DNA of 64,000 nucleotides from Mycolicibacterium sp. CR10. GTDB lineage: Bacteria > Actinomycetota > Actinomycetes > Mycobacteriales > Mycobacteriaceae. Positions 16,723 to 25,456 of the stretch are shown here, piece by piece. The DNA is taken from NCBI RefSeq assembly GCF_005222675.1, contig NZ_STGE01000068.1, positions 310,001-374,000 of the forward strand, read 5' to 3'. A model generated the notes under the pieces. That model was not told where the DNA came from and made no database searches. It saw nothing but the letters and a program-made list of their open reading frames with translations. Each line of letters opens with the position of its first letter. The first letter of the stretch is position 1. Made by a program: the position numbers and the translations under genes.

Positions 16723-17376
16723 CTACCGGAGTCCGACGCTGATCGCGTCCAGGAGTCGATCGGTGATCAGCTGTTTGCGCGCGTCATCGGCCTCACGCAA
16801 CGGGCCATCGACAAACAGCGTGGACAGTCCGTGCACTGCGCCCCAAGCCGCCTCATCCAGGCCGTCGCGCCGGCCCGGAGAAAGTGCGCCGGCGGCGACC
16901 AGATCATCGATGCACCGGATCAGGATCTGGAACGGGTGGTGCTCGCTGACACCTGCGCGATCCTCCGGATGCGGCGAATGCTTCTCGCGTGCAGCACTAT
17001 TGGATGCGAATGCGGTTCTGAACAGCCCCGGTTCCGCGAGCGCGAAGTCGATGTAACCCTGCCCCGTCGCACGCAGGCGTGCGATCGCGCGTTTGGCCTT
17101 CGGGCCGCGGTTGGGCACTGAGGCCAGACGCATCTCCATCGCGTCGGCGAGGCGCGCCTCGGCGTACTCGGTGACTGCGGCCACCAATGCGTCACGATCG
17201 GCGTAATGCCGGTACGCCGCCGCATTGCTCACGCCCGCCATCCGCTGAACGTCACGCAGTTTCACCGCGTCAGGCCCGCCCACTGCCGCAAGGTGGACGG
17301 CGTGCTCGAGGAGGGTCTGCCGCAGATTGCCATGGTGGTAGGTGTCGGCGGTGGTCGGGGATCGTCGATCGGACAC
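16723..17376 (-). CDS. TetR-family transcriptional regulator
   Basis: A 217-residue repressor. The HTH lies at about 14-60, including the unusual YHHGNLRQTLLEHAV start and GVSNAAAYRHYADRDALV recognition helix typical of the TetR/WHG-domain subgroup; the C-terminal part matches that larger ligand pocket. It starts at GTG 17376. It is flanked by probable operators on both sides and lies between the MFS-SDR genes and a divergent second MFS gene, so it may control both pumps. Confidence 0.88.
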   Translation of the reverse strand: MSDRRSPTTADTYHHGNLRQTLLEHAVHLAAVGGPDAVKLRDVQRMAGVSNAAAYRHYADRDALVAAVTEYAEARLADAMEMRLASVPNRGPKAKRAIARLRATGQGYIDFALAEPGLFRTAFASNSAAREKHSPHPEDRAGVSEHHPFQILIRCIDDLVAAGALSPGRRDGLDEAAWGAVHGLSTLFVDGPLREADDARKQLITDRLLDAISVGLR

Positions 17377-17398
17377 CGAATCCCCCTTCCCGTTGTCG

Positions 17399-17417
17399 AT
17401 GTTGACGATACCAACAT
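17399..17417. promoter_or_regulatory. Probable TetR operator between regulator and divergent MFS gene
   Basis: ATGTTG (17399-17404) and CAACAT (17412-17417) form an inverted repeat with a 7-bp spacer. The half-sites match those of the 16656-16710 operators. It is 23 bp upstream of the TetR start and 127 bp upstream of the divergent MFS gene, so it could serve autoregulation. Confidence 0.6.
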
Positions 17418-17543
17418 TCCCCCGTGCGATGTCCGTTCACCGGCACCACTCGCCGTGTCGATCGCCTGACCGGTTGGCGGCGCCGCTAGGTCAGATGTGA
17501 TGATCGAAGGAGAAGACAAGATCAGCTAACGATCGGAGCGGAC

Positions 17544-19031
17544 GTGCACGAGACCGGCACCGGGCAATCCGGCGCCTCGGTCGCGCCGCTACCCCCGACC
17601 ACCGTGAAACGGCCGCTGGTGCTGGTGATCGGGCTGAGCGTGGTCGTGCTGACCGTCGCGGTGCTGCAGACCGCGGTGGTTCCGGTGCTCGGCGTGATCG
17701 CCGATCAACTCGACGTCTCGATGGTCGCGGTGAGCTGGGCCGTCACGGCCAACCTGCTCGCGGCCGCCGGCGCGACGCCGTTGATCGGGCGGCTGGCCGA
17801 TCTGCACCGCAAGAAACGCGTTCTGCTGGTGGTCCTCGCGGTCGTGCTCGCAGGCTCCCTGTTGGCCGCGACCACGACCTCGCTGCCGCTGTTAATCGTC
17901 GCCCGAGTTCTGCAGGCGGCGTCGTTCGCGCTGTACCCGATCAGCATCGCGATCCTGCGCGAGGAACTCGCCGACAACCGAATGGGATCGGCGATGTCGG
18001 TGCTGTCGGCCACCCTCGGCGTCGGCGGCGGTACCGGCCTCGTGGTCGTGGGCCTCTTGATGAGCGGCGACGCCGGGTATCACCGGGTGTTCTGGTTGAC
18101 GACGGCATTCACGGTGCTCGTCCTCGCCATCGTGATATTCATCGTCCCCGACCGGCCGCGCAGCGCCTCCGGTTCGATCGACTGGCTGGGAGCCGTGGGG
18201 CTGGCCGCGGGCCTCTCGGCGGTCCTGCTGGCGATCACCCAGGGAAACTCCTGGGGCTGGGGCTCACCCCGGACCGTCGCCAGCGCTGGCGGGGGTGTCG
18301 CCATCCTGGCCGGCTGGTGGCTGTGGGAGCGACGGGCAGCCCGGCCGCTGGTCTCCACCCGGATGCTGACCCGGCGAACGATGCTGTTCACCAACCTCGC
18401 CACCATCTTCGTGGGCATGGGGCTGTACTTCGCGTTCCTCGGCCTCACACAGTTCGTCCAGATCTCCTCTGAGACAGCCGGTTACGGATTCGGTGCCACC
18501 GTGCTCGAGGCCAGCGTGGTCTATCTGCTGCCCGGCGCGCTCACCGGTTTCGTCATCGCGCTGATCAGCGGGCGTTTCATCGATCGGTTCGGCGCAAGGC
18601 CGGTGTTGATGATCGCGGCGTCGGCCGGGATCGTCGGCTTCCTGTTCGTCGCATTCGCGCACTCGTCGACGTGGCAGGTGATCGTTGCCAGCATTCTCGC
18701 CAACGCCTACATCAGCCTCGGTTACGGCGCGCTGCCGGCGCTGGTGGTCAGCGAGGTGGGCCCCGGCGAGACCGGGATCGCGACAAGCATGAACGCGATC
18801 GCCCGCACCGTCGGCAGTTCCACCGCCGCCGCACTCGTGGCGGTGATGCTCGGTCGAACAACCCTCGCGGGCACCCCGATGGAGAGCAGCTTCGTCGCGA
18901 TCTTCGTCGGCGGCGCCGTGACGGCTGCGTTGGCGATGGTGCTCATCGCGTTGTCGAAGCAGCGGAGCCCCGCGGTCGATTCGCCTGAGGCACGCTACGA
19001 ATCGCGCGCGATGAACCACGAGTGGGGCTAG
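17544..19031 (+). CDS. MFS transporter, 14-TM drug-efflux type
   Basis: A 495-residue permease beginning at GTG 17544. The first helix is followed by the QTAVVPVLGVIADQLDVS segment. GRLADLHRKKRVLL is motif A and SATLGVGGGTGLVVVGLL is the motif C region. About 14 helices are seen. It differs in sequence from the neighbouring MFS protein, so it is not a recent duplicate. Transcription diverges from the TetR gene across a probable operator. Its substrate is unknown. Confidence 0.87.
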   Translation: MHETGTGQSGASVAPLPPTTVKRPLVLVIGLSVVVLTVAVLQTAVVPVLGVIADQLDVSMVAVSWAVTANLLAAAGATPLIGRLADLHRKKRVLLVVLAVVLAGSLLAATTTSLPLLIVARVLQAASFALYPISIAILREELADNRMGSAMSVLSATLGVGGGTGLVVVGLLMSGDAGYHRVFWLTTAFTVLVLAIVIFIVPDRPRSASGSIDWLGAVGLAAGLSAVLLAITQGNSWGWGSPRTVASAGGGVAILAGWWLWERRAARPLVSTRMLTRRTMLFTNLATIFVGMGLYFAFLGLTQFVQISSETAGYGFGATVLEASVVYLLPGALTGFVIALISGRFIDRFGARPVLMIAASAGIVGFLFVAFAHSSTWQVIVASILANAYISLGYGALPALVVSEVGPGETGIATSMNAIARTVGSSTAAALVAVMLGRTTLAGTPMESSFVAIFVGGAVTAALAMVLIALSKQRSPAVDSPEARYESRAMNHEWG

Positions 19032-19056
19032 ACCCGCGCGATTCCGCGAAGATCCG

Positions 19057-19500
19057 TCAGCGCAGGGCGGCCAGATTTGCCACCGACCGGCGCACATCCT
19101 TCTGAATGAGCCGGGCGACAACGCCGCCGATCGGGGTGTTGAGCAGTCCGCCGGACAGTTCGGCGAGCACCCGGAAGTGGCTCCCCTCCCGTCCGCCGGC
19201 GCCTGCATGGGGCTCGACCTGCATCGTCAGTGTGATCGTGACGCCGCCGCGACCGGTGCCGACGAGCTCGATCCCCTTGGGCTCGTCGTAGCGGGTGACC
19301 CGCCAATGGATGACGTTGCGGAATCCCTTGACCTTGATCAACGACGCCACCTGGGTGTCCACGTCGATCACCGCGGGGACGTCACTCTTCCAGCCGCCGA
19401 AGATCGTCAACCACTCATCGAAACGCCGCAGGTCCGAGGCCAGCTCCCAGGCGCGCTCCGGACTCAGCTCCGACGAAACCCCCACATCGACCGCTGCCAT
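19057..19500 (-). CDS. SRPBCC (START-like) domain protein
   Basis: A 147-residue protein with the polyketide-cyclase/START fold pattern: an opening strand (VDVGVSSELSPERAWELASDLRRFDEW), a long beta sheet and a C-terminal helix (NTPIGGVVARLIQKDVRRSVANLAALR). Such proteins bind hydrophobic ligands and are common in mycobacteria, mostly of unknown role. ATG 19500 has a good ribosome site (GAGAGGGGC). It stands alone, convergent with the MFS gene. Confidence 0.75.
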   Translation of the reverse strand: MAAVDVGVSSELSPERAWELASDLRRFDEWLTIFGGWKSDVPAVIDVDTQVASLIKVKGFRNVIHWRVTRYDEPKGIELVGTGRGGVTITLTMQVEPHAGAGGREGSHFRVLAELSGGLLNTPIGGVVARLIQKDVRRSVANLAALR

Positions 19501-19873
19501 GCCCCTCTCACTACCCCACTCGGTCGCTCGGGTAAACGGCCAGCCGATTTCCGAGCGTGGCCGAGCCGTCAACTGCGACACTGGACCGACCAAGATCAAG
19601 CTGGCGACGGACCTCTGATCCGCCGACAGTTCGCTGCGCGCTGATGCGCGGATTCTCTCGCTATCAACGCTGCGCGACGAGGGATTCCATTGTAGAAATG
19701 TAAATTCGTTGCGGAATCGCTTGCGAAGGTCCCCGCGATCCGCGAAGGTTTACCGACAGCCCCCACCGGGCTGTACCTGAGGAGGACCTGCGCTGAGCGG
19801 CACACACACCACCGCTGTAGACCAAACCGAGCCGTCACGGGCATCGGGCCATACCCGCGCCACGGGCGGTCCG
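19501..19873. other. 373-bp region between the SRPBCC gene and potA
   Basis: Holds the divergent promoters of both genes. An A/T-richer patch around 19689-19710 is the likeliest core promoter area for potA. It also contains the hairpin and ribosome site listed separately. I find no other gene; open frames here lack codon bias and ribosome sites. Confidence 0.4.
19756..19774 (+). promoter_or_regulatory. Leader hairpin just upstream of the pot operon ribosome site
   Basis: ACAGCCC (19756-19762) pairs perfectly with GGGCTGT (19768-19774) around a 5-nt loop. The stem ends five bases before the strong ribosome site GAGGAGGA (about 19779-19786). It could affect translation of the operon's first gene. 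No known riboswitch class is recognised. Confidence 0.4.
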
Positions 19874-20995
19874 GTGATCGAGATCGACCATGTCACGAAA
19901 CGCTTCGACGATTACGTCGCGGTCGCCGACGCTGACTTCTCCATCGCGTCCGGCGAATTCTTCTCCATGCTCGGCCCGTCCGGGTGCGGAAAGACCACGA
20001 CGCTGCGGATGATCGCGGGCTTCGACACGCCGACCGAGGGCGCCATCCGCCTCGAAGGGGCGGATGTCTCGCGGACGCCCCCGAACAAACGCAACGTCAA
20101 CACCGTATTCCAGCACTACGCGCTGTTCCCGCACATGACGGTGTGGGACAACGTCGCGTACGGCCCGCGCAGCACCAAGAAAGACAAAGCCGAAGTTCGC
20201 AAGCGCGTCGACGAACTCCTCGAGATCGTCCGCCTCACCGATTTCGCCGAACGCAAACCCGCCCAGCTGTCCGGCGGACAGCAGCAGCGGGTCGCCCTGG
20301 CCCGCGCGTTGGTGAACTACCCCAGCGCTCTGCTGCTGGATGAGCCGCTCGGCGCGCTGGACCTCAAGCTGCGCCATGCCATGCAGTTCGAGCTCAAGCG
20401 CATCCAGCGGGAGGTCGGGATCACTTTCGTCTACGTGACCCACGACCAAGAAGAAGCCCTCACGATGAGCGACCGCATCGCGGTCATGAATGCCGGCAAC
20501 GTCGACCAGATCGGTTCCCCCACCGAGATCTACGATCGGCCTTCGACCGTATTCGTCGCGAGCTTCATCGGCCAGGCCAACCTGTGGGCGGGCCGCCAGA
20601 CGGGCCGCGCCAATCGCGAGTTCGTCGAGGTCGACGTCCTCGGCTCGACGCTGAAAGCGCGTCCCGGGGACACCACGATCGAACCCGGCGGCCAGGCCAC
20701 CCTGATGGTGCGCCCCGAACGGGTGCGGGTGTCGATGGACGCACCGACCGGTGATATCGCCGGCGTCCGCGCCACCGTGAGCGACCTGACCTTCCAGGGG
20801 CCGGTCGTGCGGTTGTCGCTGGCGGCACCAGACGACTCGACGGTCATCGCGCATGTGGGACCGGAACAGGATCTTCCGATGCTGCGCCCGGGCGACGAGG
20901 TATACGTGTGCTGGGCACCCGACGCCTCACTGGTGCTGCCCGGCGCCGACATCCCGACCACCGAGGATCTCGAGGAGATGCTCGACGACTCCTGA
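19874..20995 (+). CDS. potA: Polyamine ABC transporter ATP-binding protein PotA
   Basis: ATPase of a spermidine/putrescine-type importer, 373 residues from GTG 19874. Walker A GPSGCGKTT, signature LSGGQQQRVALARAL, Walker B LLLDEPLGALD and the H-loop VTHDQEEA are present, with a C-terminal TOBE regulatory domain (about 270-360). The start is doubtful: GTG 19874 has no good ribosome site, but a strong one (GAGGAGGA) stands about 7 bases before an in-frame CTG at 19793, with open frame between. A CTG start adding 27 residues is therefore possible. It is the first gene of a potADBC-ordered operon. Confidence 0.92.
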   Translation: MIEIDHVTKRFDDYVAVADADFSIASGEFFSMLGPSGCGKTTTLRMIAGFDTPTEGAIRLEGADVSRTPPNKRNVNTVFQHYALFPHMTVWDNVAYGPRSTKKDKAEVRKRVDELLEIVRLTDFAERKPAQLSGGQQQRVALARALVNYPSALLLDEPLGALDLKLRHAMQFELKRIQREVGITFVYVTHDQEEALTMSDRIAVMNAGNVDQIGSPTEIYDRPSTVFVASFIGQANLWAGRQTGRANREFVEVDVLGSTLKARPGDTTIEPGGQATLMVRPERVRVSMDAPTGDIAGVRATVSDLTFQGPVVRLSLAAPDDSTVIAHVGPEQDLPMLRPGDEVYVCWAPDASLVLPGADIPTTEDLEEMLDDS

Positions 20996-21067
20996 TGCTC
21001 TCTTCACTCGCCGGTCCACCCGGCGCGACCCCGCCCCTCTCCGGAGCCGACGAAAGGCACAGAAGCC

Positions 21068-22255
21068 ATGTCCCGTGATCCACAGATCGACCCCCAGCTG
21101 ATCGCACGCCTGACCTCGAGCCGGACGTCTCGACGGCGCTTCATCGGCGGCGGCGCAGCGGCCGCCGCAGCGTTGGGCCTCGGCTCGTCGTTCCTGGCCG
21201 CCTGCGGGTCGGACAGCAGCACGTCGAGTTCCACCTCGGAAGACAGCGGCCCCGCCAGCGGAACCCTGCGCATCTCGAACTGGCCGCTCTACATGGCCGA
21301 CGGCTTCATCGCGGCGTTCCAGACGTCCTCGGGAATCACCGTGGACTACAAGGAAGACCTCAACGACAACGAGCAATGGTTCGCCAAGATCAAGGAGCCG
21401 TTGTCGCGCAAGCAGGACATCGGCGCCGATCTTGCGGTTCCGACGACGTTCCTGGCGGTTCGGCTGCACCAACTCGGATGGCTCAACGACATCAGCGACG
21501 AGGCCGTCCCGAACAAGAAGAACATCCGCCCTGACCTGATCGAAGCCAGCGTCGATCCGGGTCGTAAGTTCAGCGCGCCGTACATGTCCGGCCTCGTCGG
21601 CCTCGCCTACAACCGCGCGGCCACCGGCCGCGACATCAAGACCATCGACGACATGTGGGATCCGGCGTTCAAGGGCCGGGTCAGCCTGTTCTCCGACGCG
21701 CAGGACGGCCTCGGGATGATCATGCTGTCCCAGGGGAACTCCCCCGAGAACCCCAGCACCGAGAGCGTCCAGAAGGCCGTGGACCTGGTTCGGGAACAGA
21801 ACGACAAGGGTCAGATCCGCCGGTTCACCGGCAATGACTACGCCGACGACCTCGCCGCAGGCAATATCGCTGTGGCACAGGCCTACTCGGGCGACGTGGT
21901 GCAGCTGCAGGCCGACAATCCCGACCTTCAGTTCGTCGTGCCGGAGTCGGGTGCCACCACGTTCGTCGACACCATGGTGATCCCCTACACCACGCAGAAC
22001 CAGAAGGCGGCCGAGGCGTGGATCAACTACATCTACGACCGGGCCAACTACGCGAAGCTGGTGGCCTACGTCCAGTACGTGCCGGTGCTGTCGGACATGA
22101 CCGAAGAGCTGGAGAAGATCGATCCGGCCGCGGCGAGCAATCCGCTGATCAATCCGACACCTGAGGTGCTCGCGAATTCGAAGGGCTGGGCGGCACTGAC
22201 CGACGAGCAGACGCAGGAATTCAACACCGCGTACGCCGCCGTCACCGGCGGCTGA
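21068..22255 (+). CDS. potD: Polyamine ABC transporter substrate-binding lipoprotein PotD
   Basis: A 395-residue extracytoplasmic solute-binding protein. The N-terminus carries a twin-arginine signal (TSRRRFIGG, residues 20-28) ending in a lipobox LAAC with Cys46, so it should be exported folded by Tat and then lipidated. The mature part has the PotD/PotF pattern: LRISNWPLYM, a hinge region and WINYIYDRANYAKLVAYVQYVPV near the C-terminus. It lies 72 bp after potA. The ligand is probably spermidine or putrescine, though related proteins bind other small cations. Confidence 0.9.
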   Translation: MSRDPQIDPQLIARLTSSRTSRRRFIGGGAAAAAALGLGSSFLAACGSDSSTSSSTSEDSGPASGTLRISNWPLYMADGFIAAFQTSSGITVDYKEDLNDNEQWFAKIKEPLSRKQDIGADLAVPTTFLAVRLHQLGWLNDISDEAVPNKKNIRPDLIEASVDPGRKFSAPYMSGLVGLAYNRAATGRDIKTIDDMWDPAFKGRVSLFSDAQDGLGMIMLSQGNSPENPSTESVQKAVDLVREQNDKGQIRRFTGNDYADDLAAGNIAVAQAYSGDVVQLQADNPDLQFVVPESGATTFVDTMVIPYTTQNQKAAEAWINYIYDRANYAKLVAYVQYVPVLSDMTEELEKIDPAAASNPLINPTPEVLANSKGWAALTDEQTQEFNTAYAAVTGG

Positions 22256-22258
22256 CCG

Positions 22259-23134
22259 ATGGCCGGTGCAGCCACCAGCAGTCGTCAGCGGAGCAAGATC
22301 GCTCCGTACCTGATGGTTCTGCCGGCACTCGCGTATCTCGCGATCTTCTTCGTGGTGCCGTTCTACTCGCTCGCCCGGACATCGTTGTCGGCGACCGGTG
22401 GATCGGTGTTCATGCCGACGCTGACGTTCGCGTGGGACTTCGGCAACTTCACCGAGGCGTTCAACCTGTACCGCGAGCAGATCTTCCGGTCGTTCGGGTA
22501 CGCGTTCGTCGCTACGATCCTGTGCCTGGTGCTGGCGTTCCCGCTCGCCTATGTCATCGCCTTCAAGGCGGGCCGGTTCAAGAACCTGATCCTCGGACTG
22601 GTGATCCTGCCGTTCTTCGTGACGTTCCTGATCCGCACGATCGCGTGGAAGACGATCCTCGCGGACGAGGGCTGGGTGGTCAGTGCCCTGGGCACCATCG
22701 GCCTGCTCCCCGATGAAGGCCGGCTGCTGTCGACGAGCTGGGCGGTGATCGGCGGCCTGACCTACAACTGGATCATCTTTATGATCCTGCCGCTCTATGT
22801 CAGCCTCGAGAAGATCGATCCGCGACTGCTCGAGGCGTCCAAGGACCTCTACTCGACGGCACCGCGCAGCTTCCGCCGGGTGATCATGCCGCTGGCGATG
22901 CCGGGGGTGCTCGCCGGCAGCATGCTCGTATTCATTCCTGCGGTGGGCGATTTCATCAACGCCGACTACCTCGGCAGTCCCCAGACAACGATGATCGGCA
23001 ACGTCATCCAGAAACAGTTCCTGGTCGTGAAGGACTATCCCGCCGCCGCCGCGCTCAGCTTGGGGCTGATGTTCATCATCCTCATCGGGGTGTTGCTCTA
23101 CACCCGCGCGCTGGGCACCGAGGACCTGGTATGA
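22259..23134 (+). CDS. potB: Polyamine ABC transporter permease PotB
   Basis: A 291-residue inner-membrane permease with six helices and the conserved EAA loop (LLEASKDLYSTAPRSFRRVIMPLAMPGV) near residue 195 that contacts the ATPase. ATG 22259 lies three bases after the potD stop. The end overlaps the start of the next permease gene by ATGA, which shows translational coupling of the two channel halves. Confidence 0.92.
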   Translation: MAGAATSSRQRSKIAPYLMVLPALAYLAIFFVVPFYSLARTSLSATGGSVFMPTLTFAWDFGNFTEAFNLYREQIFRSFGYAFVATILCLVLAFPLAYVIAFKAGRFKNLILGLVILPFFVTFLIRTIAWKTILADEGWVVSALGTIGLLPDEGRLLSTSWAVIGGLTYNWIIFMILPLYVSLEKIDPRLLEASKDLYSTAPRSFRRVIMPLAMPGVLAGSMLVFIPAVGDFINADYLGSPQTTMIGNVIQKQFLVVKDYPAAAALSLGLMFIILIGVLLYTRALGTEDLV

Positions 23135-23988
23135 CCACCCAGGCGGGCGCCGCCATCGCGACCGCGGCCCAGCGGACAGCCGGCCCCAAAAAGGTGCGGG
23201 CGCGCCGGAATTGGGGTGACCTGATCCTGCGGGTGGTCGCGGGAATGGTGCTGCTGTACCTCTTCCTGCCGATCTTCGTGATTATCCTGTTCTCCTTCAA
23301 CAATCCCGCGGGCAAGTTCAACTACACCTGGCAGGGCTTCACGCTGGACAACTGGTTGAACCCGTTCAAGTACCCACCGCTGACGGAGGCGCTGAAGCTC
23401 AGCCTCAATGTCGCCGCGGTCTCGACGGCAGTCGCCGTGGTGCTGGGCACCCTGGTGGCGATCGCGCTGGTGCGCCAACGGTGGCGCGGTCAGAGCGCGG
23501 TCGACACCTTCTTGATCCTGCCGCTGACCGCCCCCGAGGTGGTGATGGGCGCGGCCCTGCTGACACTGTTCCTGGACTTCAGCTGGCCGGCCGGCTACAC
23601 GACGATCCTGTTGTCGCACATCGCCTTCGAGGTGAGTTTCATCGCCATGACGGTGCGTGCCCGGGTCCGGGGCTTCGACTGGACACTCGAGGACGCGTCA
23701 CTGGATCTGGGCGCGGGTCCCGCCCGCACCTTCTTCAAGGTCACGTTGCCGTTGATCGTTCCCGGCATCATCGCGGCGGCGATGTTGTCGTTCGCGTTGT
23801 CGCTCGACGACTTCATCATCACCTACTTCGTCAGCGGTTCGACAGTCACCTATCCGCTGTATGTCAACGCGGCGGTCAAAGCGGCCGTACCGCCGCAGAT
23901 CAACGTGCTGGCCACGGCGATCCTGTTGGTGAGCCTGGCGCTGCTGGCAGTGGGAACTCTGTGGCGGCGCAAGAAGTTCGAAGGCTGA
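23131..23988 (+). CDS. potC: Polyamine ABC transporter permease PotC
   Basis: A 285-residue permease, partner of PotB in the heterodimeric channel. Six helices and the EAA loop (LEDASLDLGAGPARTFFKVTLPLIVPGI) at about 180-210 are visible; the C-terminal segment SLDDFIITYFVSGSTVTYPLYV is typical of PotC. It completes the four-gene transporter. A long inverted repeat follows 9 bp after the stop and probably ends the operon. Confidence 0.92.
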   Translation: MTTQAGAAIATAAQRTAGPKKVRARRNWGDLILRVVAGMVLLYLFLPIFVIILFSFNNPAGKFNYTWQGFTLDNWLNPFKYPPLTEALKLSLNVAAVSTAVAVVLGTLVAIALVRQRWRGQSAVDTFLILPLTAPEVVMGAALLTLFLDFSWPAGYTTILLSHIAFEVSFIAMTVRARVRGFDWTLEDASLDLGAGPARTFFKVTLPLIVPGIIAAAMLSFALSLDDFIITYFVSGSTVTYPLYVNAAVKAAVPPQINVLATAILLVSLALLAVGTLWRRKKFEG

Positions 23989-23997
23989 GCACACCTT

Positions 23998-24060
23998 CGC
24001 CGGAACTGCATTCCGCGCGCAAAACTTCGAGATATGCGCGCGTGGAATGCAATTCCGGCG
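23998..24060. terminator. Long near-perfect inverted repeat between convergent genes (bidirectional terminator candidate)
   Basis: Arms of 24 bases (23998-24021) and 26 bases (24035-24060) pair almost completely around a 13-nt loop. The arms begin CGCCGGAA and contain TGCATTCC and CGCGCGCA. It fills the gap between potC and the convergent Ddn-like gene. No T tract follows on either side. Terminator function is inferred from position; the unusually long arms also allow a protein-binding or repeat-family element. Confidence 0.55.
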
Positions 24061-24073
24061 GACTGACCGGCGG

Positions 24074-24427
24074 CTAGGAACCCAGGCGAACGTCGACCGT
24101 CACCCGTCCCCGCTCATCACGGTGCGACACCGCATGCCCCGGGCGGTCGGCGCCGTCGAAGCCGACCAGCGTGATCGGCCCGCCCTCGCCGGTGAAGTTG
24201 CGCCACCAGTTCTTCGAATCCGGCGCCATCACCCGGATGGCGATGCCGTCACCGGACCGCCGGTAGTTGACCGGAGTCTCGAAGGACTTCCCCGAACGCC
24301 GTCCGGTGTAGCGGATCACCACCATGCTGCGCCGCACCAGCGGACCGATCAGCGGTGCGTTGATCAGACGAGCCGCCCCGGAGTTGACGACGCCGACGAC
24401 TGGCGAGTTGAAGATTCCATGGGCCAT
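24074..24427 (-). CDS. Ddn-like (nitroreductase/F420H2-dependent quinone reductase family) protein
   Basis: A 117-residue protein with the Ddn-family pattern VVIRYTGRRSGKSFETPVNYRRSGDGIAIRV...WWRNF. These small split-barrel proteins bind deazaflavin F420 and are numerous in mycobacteria. The start is set at ATG 24427, where homology begins. It may be co-transcribed with the EamA gene 37 bp upstream. The substrate is unknown. Confidence 0.8.
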   Translation of the reverse strand: MAHGIFNSPVVGVVNSGAARLINAPLIGPLVRRSMVVIRYTGRRSGKSFETPVNYRRSGDGIAIRVMAPDSKNWWRNFTGEGGPITLVGFDGADRPGHAVSHRDERGRVTVDVRLGS

Positions 24428-24464
24428 GACCACCACGGTAGCCCTTCGCGACGGTGGCCCGGGC

Positions 24465-25355
24465 TCAGCCGACCTCGAGCGGCACGGTGGTCCGGGCCCC
24501 GGTGCGTGCCGCCCCGACACCCGCAGCCACCACGAAGCAGATTCCGGCCAGCCCCCACAATCCCGGACTCTGATGCAGTACAAGGAATCCGACGAGCATC
24601 CCCAGCGCCGGTTCCAGGCTCATCAGGGTGCCGAACGCGGCGGTGGTGAGTCGGCGAAGCGCCAGCAGTTCCAGCGCGAACGGCACCACCGGCAGCAGGA
24701 TCGCCAGGCCCACACCGATGAGCAGGATCTGCGGGGTCATCCGGTCGAAGACCGCGGGGCCGACTGTCAACGTCGCGACCAACCCCGCGACAGGCATCGA
24801 TACGGCGAGACCGTTGATGCCGGCCACCTCGTCGCCTACCCGCTGGGTCAGCAGGATGTAACACGCCCAACAGACCGCCGCCGCAAGCGCATACGCGACG
24901 CCGACCGGATCAACCGTGCCACTCCACGGCTGGGTCAGCAGCAGCACTCCCACGCCCGCCAGGCCGGGCCAGAGCATGCGGCCACGCCCGTGCCCGCGGG
25001 CGATCGCGACACCCAGTGGCCCGAGGAACTCCAATGCGCTCGCGGTGCCGAGTGGGATGCGGTCCAGAGCAGCCATGAACAACAAGGTGATCGCAGCGGT
25101 CACAATGCCGAGGAGCACGCACATCAGAAAGCTGTTGCGGGTGAACGCCGCACGTCGCGGTCGCACGATCACCAGCAGCAGGATCCCGGCCCACGCCAGC
25201 CGCAGCCACGCCGCGCCCTCGACACCGATGTCGTCGATCAGCGTGACCGCGATCGCGAGACCGAACTGGACGCACACCATGGAACCCAGCGCCATGAATG
25301 CGCCCGTGCGGGCCTGCTCGTCGCTCACCCCTGCATTGAACGGCACCGCGACCAT
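24465..25355 (-). CDS. EamA/DMT-family transporter (RhtA-like)
   Basis: A 296-residue membrane protein with ten predicted helices arranged as two five-helix EamA repeats. The segment IPLGTASALEFLGPLGVAIA in the first half and FGTLMSLEPALGMLVGFLVLHQ in the second are typical of the RhtA (threonine/homoserine exporter) branch. The cargo is not predictable. An amino acid or metabolite exporter is the usual inference. Confidence 0.85.
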   Translation of the reverse strand: MVAVPFNAGVSDEQARTGAFMALGSMVCVQFGLAIAVTLIDDIGVEGAAWLRLAWAGILLLVIVRPRRAAFTRNSFLMCVLLGIVTAAITLLFMAALDRIPLGTASALEFLGPLGVAIARGHGRGRMLWPGLAGVGVLLLTQPWSGTVDPVGVAYALAAAVCWACYILLTQRVGDEVAGINGLAVSMPVAGLVATLTVGPAVFDRMTPQILLIGVGLAILLPVVPFALELLALRRLTTAAFGTLMSLEPALGMLVGFLVLHQSPGLWGLAGICFVVAAGVGAARTGARTTVPLEVG

Positions 25356-25456
25356 TCAGGTCCACGTGATTTTCATGGATATACCGTTCGAGAATCGTGA
25401 ACGGACCTCGGCCGGCGATGCGATCACCCTAGTCGGTTGGCGGCAGCCGCCATGCA

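Noticed and set aside
19596..19844. A small minus-strand gene upstream of potA
   Set aside because: No ribosome site, no domain and a composition expected of random high-G+C sequence; it also overlaps the pot leader.
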